DNA of 39,095 nucleotides from Pseudomaricurvus sp. HS19 (GTDB lineage: Bacteria; Pseudomonadota; Gammaproteobacteria; Pseudomonadales; Cellvibrionaceae). Position numbers and translations under genes: made by a program. Positions 24,832 through 32,998 of the stretch are shown piece after piece. Position 1 is the stretch's first letter. Every line of letters starts with the position of its first letter. The notes below the pieces were generated by a model, which saw only the letters and a program-made list of their open reading frames with translations, was not told the DNA's origin and ran no database searches. The DNA lies in assembly GCF_009857815.1 (NCBI RefSeq), contig NZ_WVVW01000014.1, forward strand, positions 1 through 39,095. Direction: 5' to 3'.

Positions 24832-25060
24832 GGTTCTACTCCCTGTTGAACTGTATTCAGCTGGCTACGATTTGGTTGGCAGACCTTGGTGGCTGGGCTG
24901 CTCTGCTCCCCAGATAACTATAGTGGGTGTCCGGCATTTTGGGGTGGTGATTGGCGTCAGCGGTGCGGGTGGAAGTGCGTGGTGATAAGAAATGTGCAGA
25001 AGCCGGGGCGTAGGGAGAACCTCTGGGTCAATAAAACACCAAAGGCTCTGGCTGAATATC

Positions 25061-25852
25061 CTATTCCTGGATGTTGACTTGCTCTTCAGTGGTCTCCGGA
25101 TCATCGGACGCCCATGCGTTAAGCATGCCGAAGCTCAGCGACAGTAGGCAGATCTCAATAGCGCCGACAATTAACCAAATGGCTTGGTAGCAGAGCTGTC
25201 CAGCGAGGTGGTTGCCAAAGGGTATGTACGACAGAAGGATATCGGTTGTCAGCGGGATGACGCAGATCAGGAAAAATAGCCGCAGGCTGTGTCCTTTGGT
25301 CAGATCCCAGGCCCAGCCAAGGCTTTTGTGTGTCTGGTCTATGGCAGTGGCGGGGAGCACCATGGCCCATCGGCTGAAGACGTACCCCGCTGGCAGGAAT
25401 ATCAGGCTTGAAGTCAGGATGCCCAGAAAAGGGTTGTCGAATAAAAACGCTCCTGAAATGTCAGGCACTATGGCGAACGAAAAAAATGCCAGTGGCGAGA
25501 TTATCGCTGTAATGCAGATGGAAAGAACTATCCACCATCCCAGGAATCTTGTTTCCCTCATAGTCCACCTTACTGCCCTTGTCTGTGCAGCATTCTCCCT
25601 GGACAGCAAAAAGACTCTGTGAGCGCCGACAGTGGCGTTCAGGAGTGTTAATAAATAGGCAAAGCTGAAAAGGATGGATATGAAGTTGAACGAATAGTCG
25701 GGATTGCTTGCGGCAATGTGGTTGTAGATTTGGCTGAAAGCGACAACGACAAGTAACGGCAGCGCCAGTCGTAGTAGTTGGGTCCTGTTTTCTACTGCCA
25801 TATTGATGGCGGTCAGGATGGTTGATCTTATGGGTATTGCTTTGGGTTGCAT
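25061..25852 (-). CDS. Hypothetical multi-spanning membrane protein
   Basis: This 263-residue protein has about six transmembrane helices (approximately residues 28-45, 58-76, 105-130, 142-170, 190-210, 220-245). The tail is acidic. The layout recalls the YciC/glycerophosphoryl diester phosphodiesterase membrane-domain type, but I cannot assign a family. Base composition is more AT-rich than the flanking metabolic genes, hinting at a different history. Confidence 0.6.
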   Translation of the reverse strand: MQPKAIPIRSTILTAINMAVENRTQLLRLALPLLVVVAFSQIYNHIAASNPDYSFNFISILFSFAYLLTLLNATVGAHRVFLLSRENAAQTRAVRWTMRETRFLGWWIVLSICITAIISPLAFFSFAIVPDISGAFLFDNPFLGILTSSLIFLPAGYVFSRWAMVLPATAIDQTHKSLGWAWDLTKGHSLRLFFLICVIPLTTDILLSYIPFGNHLAGQLCYQAIWLIVGAIEICLLSLSFGMLNAWASDDPETTEEQVNIQE

Positions 25853-25941
25853 CTATAGCGCTCTGGCAGGTATTTATTTAGGTATGAGTTTTTCGTATCA
25901 GTGGAAACTCTGACACTATTGACGTGTTACGGCCTCGTTGC

Positions 25942-26154
25942 TCACTCCTCCACACTTTCCAATCGCTGCTGGGTGCTCTGCTCCAGCAGGTTATCCAGAT
26001 TGTCCTGCAGATTATCCAGATCCTCTTTGCTGTCAGGCACGGCTGAGTGCGGAATACCCGCCTCATCACCACCCACGGTGGCAGGTGTGTTCAACTGCTT
26101 GGTCACCAGAAAACCGATGATCAACAGGGTGACTAACAGGGCCAGGATTCGCAT
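25942..26154 (-). CDS. Hypothetical small membrane-anchored protein
   Basis: This 70-residue protein has one N-terminal hydrophobic helix (residues 3-17, 'ILALLVTLLIIGFLV') and a polar tail with a heptad-like acidic coiled coil ('DLDNLQDNLDNLLEQ'). No family is recognised. The ribosome site is weak. It lies between the membrane protein gene and DraG in the same orientation. Confidence 0.55.
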   Translation of the reverse strand: MRILALLVTLLIIGFLVTKQLNTPATVGGDEAGIPHSAVPDSKEDLDNLQDNLDNLLEQSTQQRLESVEE

Positions 26155-26262
26155 GGGGTTTTCTCTGTATTCATGTGTTTATGTTTATTCGCTAGCGCAG
26201 CAGTGTAGCGCTATTGCGGGCTGAAGCGGAATCAGAAAGCCACAGCACTCCTGCAGAGTTGT

Positions 26263-27180
26263 TCACACATTAACCAATTGAGGGCTGCCCGCCAGCAGGG
26301 AATCCGCCAGTTGGGCAATATCGCCGGCCATCACAATCTTTTCCCGCCAGCTCGCGGGAATGGCGTCCACTCCATAGAAAGCCCCGGCAATCTGACCGCA
26401 AATGGCGGCGGTGGTATCAGCATCATCCCCCAGGTTCGCGGCCAGCAGGATAGCGTCGGCAAAGCTATCGGTCTGGTCAAAACACCACAGCGCTGCTTCT
26501 AAACTCTCCACCACATAGCCGCTGCCTTTGATCTGCTCCAGGGTTTTGCTGCGGTAGTCACCCTGCTGAATTGCTGCGATCTTGCGGGTCTCCGGTTGGT
26601 AGAGGTCGCAGTTGAGCAGCGTCTCTTTATCCGCACCATTGAGCGCACTGTGCAACAGGGCGGCAAAGTAACGACAGGCGTCGATGCACTCTTTGGCGGC
26701 GTGGGTGGTGCGGGAGCTTTCGCCGGCGTAGAGGATGGCTTGTTGCAGGTCGGGGCTGTAGTACATGACCACCGGGGCCAGGCGCATGAGGGAGCCGTTG
26801 CCGGCGGAGAAAGGATTGGTGGAGCCGGCGAAGGGATCGCCGTGGCTGAGGTATTGGCTCAGTGCCTCGGAGACCGTGGTACCGATATCGAAACAGCGGC
26901 CGTTGCTGCTCATGTAGCCGTGCAGGCGCCAGTTGTTGTAGCGCTGCATCTGGTCGTCGGCGTCGAAGCCCTGTTTCTCCAGCAGGGAGTGGGCCAGGCA
27001 CAGCGCCATGGAGGTGTCGTCGGTCCACTGGCCGGCACGCAGGCCGAAGGGGCCGCCACCCACCATATCGGTGAGGGGTTCGAAGCTGTCTCGCTGGCGA
27101 AACTCCACGGTGGTACCCACGGCATCCCCGGCGGCGAGTCCCAGCAGGCATCCCTGGTAGCGCTGTTGGCGGTTTGGCAT
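26263..27180 (-). CDS. draG: ADP-ribosylglycohydrolase (DraG family)
   Basis: This 305-residue protein removes ADP-ribose from arginine. The dinuclear metal site of the family is visible: 'GLAAGDAVG', 'QWTDDTSMAL' (Asp54, Asp55, Thr56) and, near the C-terminus, 'NLGDDADTTAA'. In diazotrophs DraG reactivates nitrogenase reductase by removing the modification added by DraT. The partner transferase gene starts only 55 bp away on the opposite strand, which supports DraG rather than a generic hydrolase. The ATG at 27180 has AAGGA 8 bp upstream; the longer frame starting at 27264 would overlap the DraT start region. Confidence 0.88.
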   Translation of the reverse strand: MPNRQQRYQGCLLGLAAGDAVGTTVEFRQRDSFEPLTDMVGGGPFGLRAGQWTDDTSMALCLAHSLLEKQGFDADDQMQRYNNWRLHGYMSSNGRCFDIGTTVSEALSQYLSHGDPFAGSTNPFSAGNGSLMRLAPVVMYYSPDLQQAILYAGESSRTTHAAKECIDACRYFAALLHSALNGADKETLLNCDLYQPETRKIAAIQQGDYRSKTLEQIKGSGYVVESLEAALWCFDQTDSFADAILLAANLGDDADTTAAICGQIAGAFYGVDAIPASWREKIVMAGDIAQLADSLLAGSPQLVNV

Positions 27181-27235
27181 TACTCTTTTCCTTATGCGAT
27201 AAGGCGTTTTAAGCAGTCCCTTCATAGTAAAGCGG

Positions 27236-28105
27236 ATGTCCGGTAAACACATGACCCAGCGCAACTCAGGTGCAACTGAAATTACTCACCCGGTGAGCCT
27301 GCCGCTGTTTGCCCGTCTTTCCATCAACCGCTGCAACCAGCCGGCAGTGATCCTGGGTAGTCGTACCTTTCAGCAACACCCCGTGCCGCTGTGCCTGGAT
27401 GGTGTGCAGGAGTTGCACAGCCAGCTGTTCCGCGCGTTGGAGGATATCGACGAGGCGGAGGTGCGGGCGCTGCACTTTCGCCAGTATATGAGTTCGGCGT
27501 TTCTGTTGGGCAAAAGCGACGAGGCGGGGTTCGATCCTGCCAATCAGGGTGTGCGGCGTGACAAGGCGGATTACCTGCGATTGCTGCGGGGCTGGATGTT
27601 TAACGCCGATGGTGTGGAAGCGGCGGTGCTGAAGCGCTGGGTGGAGTCGCGCTTTGGCCTGCGGGCGCTCAATCATCGCGGTTCGTTGAGTGATCCCAAC
27701 AGCGAGACCTACGAGCGCTTCGAGGCGGACTTTCAGCGCGGCCTCTACAACAGCAATGCGCTGGAGTCGCAGCTGGACCTGCTCTACAGCTACTGCCAGT
27801 ACGAGCTGCAGCGACGCTGGCCGGACGAAACTCACCGTACACTCTATCGTGGGCTTAACTGGCTGGAGGATCACTATGTGATCGAACAGCCGTCGGCGGA
27901 TGAGTGTGTGTTGCTGCTCAACAACCTTAACTCCTTCAGTTGCGACCGGGATCATGCCTCGGCCTTTGGTGATGTGATTCTGGAGGCAACGATTCCTCTC
28001 TGTAAGCTGATCTACTTTCCCGGGTTGTTGCCGGGGGTGTTGCAGGGGGAGAGTGAGTATCTGGTGTTGGGCGGGGTGTGTGCCGCGTCGATGAGTCATT
28101 ATTGA
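27236..28105 (+). CDS. draT: NAD+--dinitrogen-reductase ADP-D-ribosyltransferase (DraT)
   Basis: This 289-residue arginine-specific mono-ADP-ribosyltransferase has the R-S-E triad arrangement: Arg205 in 'TLYRGLN', Ser233-Phe-Ser235 in 'LNSFSCD', and Glu272-Ser-Glu274 in 'GESEYLVLGG'. The opening 'SINRCNQPAVILGSRTFQ' and overall length also match DraT. DraT inactivates the nitrogenase Fe protein (NifH) by modifying an arginine when ammonium or darkness/energy loss is sensed, normally under PII (GlnB/GlnK) control. It is divergent from DraG, whereas these genes are often in one operon. No nif or PII gene is in the window. An alternative start is ATG 27251. Confidence 0.88.
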   Translation: MSGKHMTQRNSGATEITHPVSLPLFARLSINRCNQPAVILGSRTFQQHPVPLCLDGVQELHSQLFRALEDIDEAEVRALHFRQYMSSAFLLGKSDEAGFDPANQGVRRDKADYLRLLRGWMFNADGVEAAVLKRWVESRFGLRALNHRGSLSDPNSETYERFEADFQRGLYNSNALESQLDLLYSYCQYELQRRWPDETHRTLYRGLNWLEDHYVIEQPSADECVLLLNNLNSFSCDRDHASAFGDVILEATIPLCKLIYFPGLLPGVLQGESEYLVLGGVCAASMSHY

Positions 28106-28207
28106 GGCTGGTTTTGATCCGTTAATACCGTTTTATGGCGTACTCAGAATTAGTTGTTGTTCTTGGTCCGGACACACCTATTGTCATTCCCGCGAACTTC
28201 ATCTGTC

Positions 28208-28321
28208 GTCATTCCCGCGCAGGCGGGAATCCAGAGCATTCCTCCGGTTATAGCCACTCCAGCTTATGCCGGAACCCAGAAGTTTTTGCCGGCAGTGGAT
28301 TCCCGCCTGCGCGGGAATGAC
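28208..28321. repeat. Inverted pair of REP palindromes (BIME-like)
   Basis: GTCATTCCCGCGCAGGCGGG (28208-) and its reverse complement ending at 28321 flank about 64 bp of unrelated sequence. Head-to-head REP pairs are the usual form of bacterial interspersed mosaic elements. Confidence 0.75.
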
Positions 28322-28414
28322 GTGGGGTAGGTTGCGGGCAAAGAGGCAGGGCTGCACGGGAATGACGTGGGGTAGGTTGCGGGCAAAGGGGCAAGGGCTG
28401 TACGGGAATGACGG
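28313..28414. repeat. Tandem 45-46-bp repeat
   Basis: Units begin GGGAATGACG at 28313, 28358 and 28404. The first two continue with TGGGGTAGGTTGCGGGCAAA and differ at only a few positions; the third is truncated. It grew out of the REP end at 28313-28321. Confidence 0.8.
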
Positions 28415-28423
28415 GGGATACAC

Positions 28424-28882
28424 TCAGGCACAGACCTCAAACGCTTCAATCCAATCCTTCGACCACAGCGCGGCTTTCAGCGGTGCATTGGCATCGGCGC
28501 GGGCATCAATGGTGAGGACGTCGCCGACCCGCCGGGCACCGCAGCGGTAGAGGGCGTCTTCCAGTAGCAGGCCGGCGTGGGCAAAGCGGGAGTAGCCGCG
28601 ATCACCCAGGGCAATCACACCGTAGCGGCGGCCGCTTAGGTCGATACGCTCGTTATCCAGGGCGGAGAAAACCGGCAGGATGTTGCGGGGGATTTCGCCA
28701 TCGCCGGTGGTGGAGCAGCAGATCAGCAGAATCTCGTCCTCGTCGCGGGTGAGGTCGGTGGCTATGGCTTCGTCATTGGCGAACGCCTCGTGACCCAGTT
28801 TGCCAAGCAGGGCACTGACCGCTTCGGCGGTGAACTTGGCGTTGCCGTAGACGCTGCCGACAATAACTTGCACCTTGGCCAT
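28424..28882 (-). CDS. Flavodoxin (MioC-like)
   Basis: This 152-residue FMN-binding flavodoxin has the phosphate-binding loop 'VGSVYGNAKFTAEAV' at the N-terminus, 'CCSTTGDGEIPRN' and 'YGVIALGDRGYSRFAHAG' around the isoalloxazine ring. That is the pattern of short-chain MioC/YqcA-type flavodoxins. GAGGAAAG precedes the ATG. Flavodoxins carry low-potential electrons. Proximity to DraT/DraG raises the idea of a nitrogenase donor, but NifF-type flavodoxins are usually longer and the REP-filled gap argues against one transcription unit, so a housekeeping role is as likely. Confidence 0.88.
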   Translation of the reverse strand: MAKVQVIVGSVYGNAKFTAEAVSALLGKLGHEAFANDEAIATDLTRDEDEILLICCSTTGDGEIPRNILPVFSALDNERIDLSGRRYGVIALGDRGYSRFAHAGLLLEDALYRCGARRVGDVLTIDARADANAPLKAALWSKDWIEAFEVCA

Positions 28883-28984
28883 GGTGACTTTCCTCGTTTC
28901 TGTGAAGTGCTAAAGACTTTCTGTGTCAAACCCTTTCAATGACCGCTCATCACTTGCGCTGCGTGTCATCAATCACAAACTCCA

Positions 28985-29144
28985 CCCCGTCATTGCGAGG
29001 CGCGTCTTTCAGTGCCGAACAGCGCCGAAGCAACCCATATTTGGCACATTGTCGCCTACTTGGTGGTAAGCCGGAGTGGTTCGCCCGCTTCCTGCTGCTG
29101 AGCGTCAGCCACTCACCTCGTCACCACGCTGCGCTCGCGATGAC
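28985..29144. repeat. Dispersed intergenic repeat, 'GTCATTGCGAGG' type
   Basis: It opens with CCCCGTCATTGCGAGGCGCG and closes with GCTGCGCTCGCGATGAC, the same end blocks as 36-138, but with a longer unrelated interior. It lies between the flavodoxin start and the end of the MmcQ/YjbR gene. Confidence 0.6.
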
Positions 29145-29181
29145 CTTCAGGCATTTTGTTCGCGAACCCTGCACGCTGAGA

Positions 29182-29514
29182 TCACGCTGCATCGGCCGCA
29201 GCCACAGCCTGCTCGTAGGACCACAGGATCAATTCCTTCAGCCGCTCATCGTCAAAGTTTTCCACCCGCAATATCACCAGCCAGTGGCCGGGGCCGCGGT
29301 CGCTGGTGCGGATATGGGGCGGGTCGTAGAGCTCCTCGCAGTCCGCTTCGGTGGCGCGAACTAGGAACTGCCACTGGATGGGGGCGCCGGTTTCGAACTG
29401 GGCGAAGGGTTCGTCACCGGCCAGCAGGGTGAAGCGTTGACCCTGTCCGGTCTCGCTCTCCTTGCGGGTGCCCGGCAGCGACAGGCAGTACTGCAGAACT
29501 TCGATGTATTTCAT
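29182..29514 (-). CDS. MmcQ/YjbR family protein
   Basis: This 110-residue cytosolic protein has the compact alpha/beta fold of the family: it begins 'YIEVLQYCLSLPGT', continues with a beta-rich middle ('FTLLAGDEPFAQFE', 'WQFLVRAT') and ends 'RGPGHWLVILRVENFDDERLKELILWSYE'. Family members (E. coli YjbR, MmcQ) resemble double-wing DNA-binding proteins, but no function is proven. The ATG at 29514 is chosen over GTG 29523. It is a lone gene. Confidence 0.7.
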   Translation of the reverse strand: MKYIEVLQYCLSLPGTRKESETGQGQRFTLLAGDEPFAQFETGAPIQWQFLVRATEADCEELYDPPHIRTSDRGPGHWLVILRVENFDDERLKELILWSYEQAVAAADAA

Positions 29515-29523
29515 GGCGATCAC

Positions 29524-29898
29524 TTTTGGCTATCACAGATGTCGGCATCTTTTTTTAAGCCCGTCATTCGATGGGCGCGCCTTTTGGAAATAGAGCGGTG
29601 CAATATTCCGGCCGCGCCCCACAGGCTTAATAAATCAGTGACTTAGGTGGGCAGCACTGGTCCGGCTTGTCGTTTCCCCTGCAAAATGGAGCGACATTGG
29701 ATGTCGCAAGTTCGACAGCGGGACGGCAACACACGGGGTTTGGGGCCGGTTGGCGCACTGTCTGGTGCCCGGGACGGCTGGCACAGTTTGTGAAACTCAG
29801 GTGAGAGGGTGTTTGGAGAGAGCACTCATCAATACGTCGAGCGACAGCACGAACTGACCCAAGAGCCACGTTTAAAACCACAAGGCACAGCCAGAGAT
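29524..29898. other. Intergenic region upstream of the amine oxidase operon
   Basis: This 375-bp divergent gap contains no recognised gene, repeat or RNA. It should carry promoters for the MmcQ/YjbR gene and the downstream operon, but I could not assign consensus boxes. An in-frame GTG at 29809 could extend the next gene by 30 residues. Confidence 0.35.
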
Positions 29899-30801
29899 AT
29901 GTCACGCCCCCCGTTTCCGATTTCCGCCAAAACCAACCAGCTACGGCTGGTAAACACCGATACCGCAGTACCCGACAACGCCGGTCCGGCAGTGAAGAGC
30001 AAATCCCCGGCACTGGTGCGGGGGCTGGCCTATCCGGCCTCGCAGTTAACACAGGCTCGCCCCGCCGGACTTGTTGGGGGGCTCGACTACAGCGTCGGTG
30101 CCGGGCGGGTGTTGCCCGCGGCCGGAACGGAGCCGGGGTTTTTGTGGGACTGGGACGCCATGCCGGCAGGCGACCGCGACAACGCCCTGGCCAGCAACAG
30201 CCTGCAGTTGCAGAATCCCACTTTGCTTGGGCCGGAGATTTACAGCGTGCGTAATACCCACTGGCTGACGGTAAAGGCGGAGTTCCCGCTGCACTATCGC
30301 AGCAGGGATTTCGCTGCCCGCCTGGGGGAGATCCGGCTGGTGGAGTCGCAGCGTTTTCTCACCCTGCAGGATGGCTCGCGACGGGCGATTCTCGACACCG
30401 GCGATGAGCCGGTGCTCTACCTGGAGCCGGGGGAGGAGGCCACGGTGCTGCGCCAGCAAACACCCTGGCAGCCGCAGGGCGAGAGTAGGGACTACTGTTT
30501 TGACTATCGCATCTCCCAGCGCCTGCCCATTGAGGCGGAGGGCCAGCTGGTTCAGGGCGTGACAGTACTGGAGCAGTTCACCAGCTATTTTCTCGAACGC
30601 CCCCTGAGTGACAGGCCCGGGGAGTCCATCTGGGTACCGGCGGCGGCACCGGTAAGTTGGGGCTGGAGCATGCGCGCGGAACCGCAGGATGGCGGCTGGG
30701 CGATCACCCGCCGTAAACTGATATTGCCCACGGTGGGGCATGAAGGGTGGGTGTTGCCGGAGTGGGGCAGTAATACAGAGGAGTGCTTATGCTGGACGTA
30801 G
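29899..30801 (+). CDS. Hypothetical protein coupled to amine oxidase
   Basis: This protein has about 300 residues and no signal peptide or transmembrane helix. I do not recognise a family. The composition is that of a soluble, beta-rich protein with many aromatic residues; conserved-looking stretches are 'FLWDWDAMPAGDRDN' and 'GWSMRAEPQDGGWAITRRKL'. The last 13 bases overlap the start of the FAD amine oxidase gene, so the two are translationally coupled and probably act together. The start is uncertain (ATG 29899, or GTG 29809 adding 30 residues); neither has a convincing ribosome site. Confidence 0.55.
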   Translation: MSRPPFPISAKTNQLRLVNTDTAVPDNAGPAVKSKSPALVRGLAYPASQLTQARPAGLVGGLDYSVGAGRVLPAAGTEPGFLWDWDAMPAGDRDNALASNSLQLQNPTLLGPEIYSVRNTHWLTVKAEFPLHYRSRDFAARLGEIRLVESQRFLTLQDGSRRAILDTGDEPVLYLEPGEEATVLRQQTPWQPQGESRDYCFDYRISQRLPIEAEGQLVQGVTVLEQFTSYFLERPLSDRPGESIWVPAAAPVSWGWSMRAEPQDGGWAITRRKLILPTVGHEGWVLPEWGSNTEECLCWT

Positions 30802-31895
30802 CGATTATTGGTGGTGGGCTGTCGGGGCTTTCTTTGGCGGCCCGTTTGAGGGAAGCGGGTACTCACTCCGTGGGTGTGTTCGAGGCCCGGTCGCGGCTTG
30901 GTGGGCGCATCCTGAGCACCCCAACCGCCGAGTCTGATCCCGATACCCGCTTCGACCTGGGCCCCACCTGGGTGTGGCCGGGAGATCAGCCTCTGTTGCG
31001 GGAGTTTATCCGTCGCTACGACCTGCAGCTGTTTCCCCAGTTCCAGTATGGCCGTGCCCTGTTCCAGTCGGCGGTGGGGCAGGTGCCACTGCGTATTCCC
31101 GACCCCCAGGCTTACAGCGGCGCTTACCGGATTCGCGGTGGTGCGCAGCGGTTGATTGATGTGTTGGCAGAGCAGCTGTCGCCTGAGCAGGTGTATCTTG
31201 AACATCGCCTGTTGCAGGTGCGGCAGCAGGGTGAGGGGGTGGCTCTGAGCTTTGAGGCTCCGGGCAACAACGTGGTGCAGCAGGCCCGTCGGGTGGTGTT
31301 GTGCCTGCCGCCGCGTCTGCTGCAACAGCAGGTGGCGTTTGAGCCGGCGCTGGATGAGCGTCTGCAGCAGATGTTTGCCGCCACACCCACCTGGATGGCG
31401 GGGCACGCCAAGGTGATTGTGGAATACGAGCGGCCGTTCTGGCGTGAGCAGGGGCTCTCCGGTAACGGTTATGGCCAGTACCCGGGTGCGGTTTTGGGGG
31501 AGATCTTCGATGCCTGCGGTGTGGGTAACGGCACTGAGCCCGGTCGTGCGGCACTGGGTGGTTTCTTTGCCTTGCCGGCGGGTGTCCGGGCGCAACATCG
31601 GGCGCGTCTGGAAGAGGCGGTGATCAGTCAGCTGCAGGAGTTGTATGGCCCGGCTGCGGCTGAACCGGTGGCGATTCATGTAATGGACTGGTTTCAGGAG
31701 CCGGCCACCGCGGTGGCGGCCGATGCCGATGTGCCCTCCGAACACCCCAGCTACGGCCACCCCTGGCTGCGGCTGGATCATTGGAACGAAACTCTCTGGT
31801 TCGGTGCCTCCGAAACCGATCACCGCTTTGGTGGCTACCTGGAAGGGGCGTTGCAAGCGGCGGCGCGGGTGGCGGCGGATCTGACTGCCAGCTGA
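30789..31895 (+). CDS. FAD-dependent amine oxidase (flavin monoamine oxidase family)
   Basis: This 368-residue flavoprotein has the N-terminal dinucleotide-binding motif 'IIGGGLSGLSLAARL' (Gly8-Gly13), the 'EARSRLGGRI' segment that binds ribose and pyrophosphate, and the C-terminal 'LWFGASETDHRFGGYLEGAL' flavin-proximal motif of monoamine/polyamine oxidases. 'GGAQRLIDVLAEQL' is the typical middle block. It probably oxidises an amine or a related substrate to an imine with release of hydrogen peroxide; the substrate is unknown. GAGGAG lies 5 bp before ATG 30789, inside the preceding gene, which it overlaps by 13 bases. Confidence 0.88.
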   Translation: MLDVAIIGGGLSGLSLAARLREAGTHSVGVFEARSRLGGRILSTPTAESDPDTRFDLGPTWVWPGDQPLLREFIRRYDLQLFPQFQYGRALFQSAVGQVPLRIPDPQAYSGAYRIRGGAQRLIDVLAEQLSPEQVYLEHRLLQVRQQGEGVALSFEAPGNNVVQQARRVVLCLPPRLLQQQVAFEPALDERLQQMFAATPTWMAGHAKVIVEYERPFWREQGLSGNGYGQYPGAVLGEIFDACGVGNGTEPGRAALGGFFALPAGVRAQHRARLEEAVISQLQELYGPAAAEPVAIHVMDWFQEPATAVAADADVPSEHPSYGHPWLRLDHWNETLWFGASETDHRFGGYLEGALQAAARVAADLTAS

Positions 31896-31912
31896 TCCGC
31901 CATCCCCGATGC

Positions 31913-31937
31913 GTCATTCCCGCACCGGCGGGAATCC
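31913..31937. repeat. REP palindrome after the amine oxidase gene
   Basis: GTCATTCCCGCACCGGCGGG followed by AATCC is a member of the same family as 13041-13065, 18 bp after the amine oxidase stop. The rest of the 294-bp gap to 32190 shows no gene. Confidence 0.75.
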
Positions 31938-32189
31938 ACATCGCAGCACTGCCCCGTTGTATCTGTTAGCCCCCCTTCCCGCATAGGCCGAAAGCTGCAG
32001 CCCACTCAGCACTCTGGATGCGTGCTCATCGGTTTACGGTTTACTTTGCCGGTGGCGCGTTAATAGTCTTTGGTGGCGGGGCTATAGACGGCACCTATTG
32101 CGGCTCGCTCTCACTGCAACCTGTTGATTTTGCGCATAATACGGGTATTGTTAATGCCTTGTGTGCCAGGGGGGCTGCAGGCCCGAGCT

Positions 32190-32987
32190 ATGTTTCACTA
32201 TTTTGGTTTTGGCTCCAATCTGAGCATCACTTCGCTGCGGGCCAAAGGGGTGGAGCCGTTGTCCGCTCGCCGGGCAGTGCTGCAAGGCTGGCGGTTGCGC
32301 TTCAATGTGCAGCACTTTTTCCGTCACGAAGGCGGCGTGGGCAATATCGAGCCATCGGATAACCCGCAGGATCGGGTGCTGGGTGTGCTCTACGCCTGTC
32401 CGGATGAGTCGCTGGCACCACTGGATGCCACTGAAGCCTGCGGCCACGGTTATGACCGCATCCGGGTCGAGGTGGAGACCGGGTCGGGTGAACGCATCAG
32501 CGCCTACACCTATGTAGGTATGCCTTTATTTATCGATGAGAGCTGCCGTCCCAGCAGCCGCTACCTGGATATTCTGGTGAGTGGCGCACGTGCCGCCGGT
32601 CTGGATCCGACCTACGTGCAGGAGCTGATGGCACAGCCCCTGCACCAGCCAGAGGTGTATCCTCTCTACACGCCTCCGGCGGGTGATTATCCGGTGTTTA
32701 CGGCGGATACACTGGCCGCCGAGTCAATGTATACCGCGTTGTGGGGCTCAGTGTTTGATATGTCCCGGGCGCGCCCCCTGCACGAATACCTGAAAAGTTT
32801 TTTTGGTCGTCGCGACATGACGCTGTTTCACCTCAAGCGTTTAAACAGCAGCGACGGCAGTGAATCCATGGATGACATCCGGTACGGACGCTTTAATGAG
32901 GCCCAGCGGGATTACCTCAACGCTTACCTGAATGAGTACGCGCGGGAGTATCGCTACGTGGGCCGCTTCGATTACAACGAGCAGTGA
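32190..32987 (+). CDS. Gamma-glutamylcyclotransferase-like (AIG2/GGCT fold) protein
   Basis: This 265-residue protein begins with 'MFHYFGFGSNLS', the substrate-binding 'Y-x-x-Y/F-G-S-N' loop of GGCT-like proteins. 'GWRLRFNV' and 'VLGVLYACPDESLAPLDATE' follow, matching the cyclotransferase core with its acidic residue near Glu. The core ends near residue 125; the C-terminal 140 residues are additional and have no family I recognise. It may release 5-oxoproline from gamma-glutamyl compounds, which could link to amine metabolism with the oxidase upstream. The upstream 22 in-frame codons from 32124 lack a ribosome site. The stop is followed after 11 bp by the next ATG. Confidence 0.7.
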   Translation: MFHYFGFGSNLSITSLRAKGVEPLSARRAVLQGWRLRFNVQHFFRHEGGVGNIEPSDNPQDRVLGVLYACPDESLAPLDATEACGHGYDRIRVEVETGSGERISAYTYVGMPLFIDESCRPSSRYLDILVSGARAAGLDPTYVQELMAQPLHQPEVYPLYTPPAGDYPVFTADTLAAESMYTALWGSVFDMSRARPLHEYLKSFFGRRDMTLFHLKRLNSSDGSESMDDIRYGRFNEAQRDYLNAYLNEYAREYRYVGRFDYNEQ

Positions 32988-32998
32988 GAGCTACAGCT

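Larger units (their letters stand above)
28106..28423. other. Intergenic REP cluster between DraT and flavodoxin
   Basis: This 318-bp convergent gap contains two oppositely oriented REP palindromes (28208-28232 and 28297-28321). Three imperfect copies of a 45-46-bp unit beginning GGGAATGACG follow, at 28313, 28358 and 28404. I see no gene. The palindromes may end transcription from both sides. Confidence 0.7.

Noticed and set aside
25061-26154. Horizontally acquired island based on lower GC
   Set aside because: Only two small membrane-protein genes are affected, and there is no integrase, tRNA, direct repeat or transposase. Membrane proteins often show a composition shift.
28313-28414. Possible CRISPR or minisatellite gene region
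   Set aside because: Only three units, no variable spacers, adjacent to a REP pair. It is treated as a simple tandem duplication.
28424-28882. Assigning the flavodoxin as NifF, the nitrogenase electron donor
   Set aside because: It is short and MioC-like, convergent with draT across a REP cluster, and no nif gene is present, so proximity alone is not enough.
30585-31856. 423-residue minus-strand frame opposite the amine oxidase
   Set aside because: It is Gln/His/Pro-rich, without domains, and lies over a gene with intact FAD motifs. It is a shadow frame.
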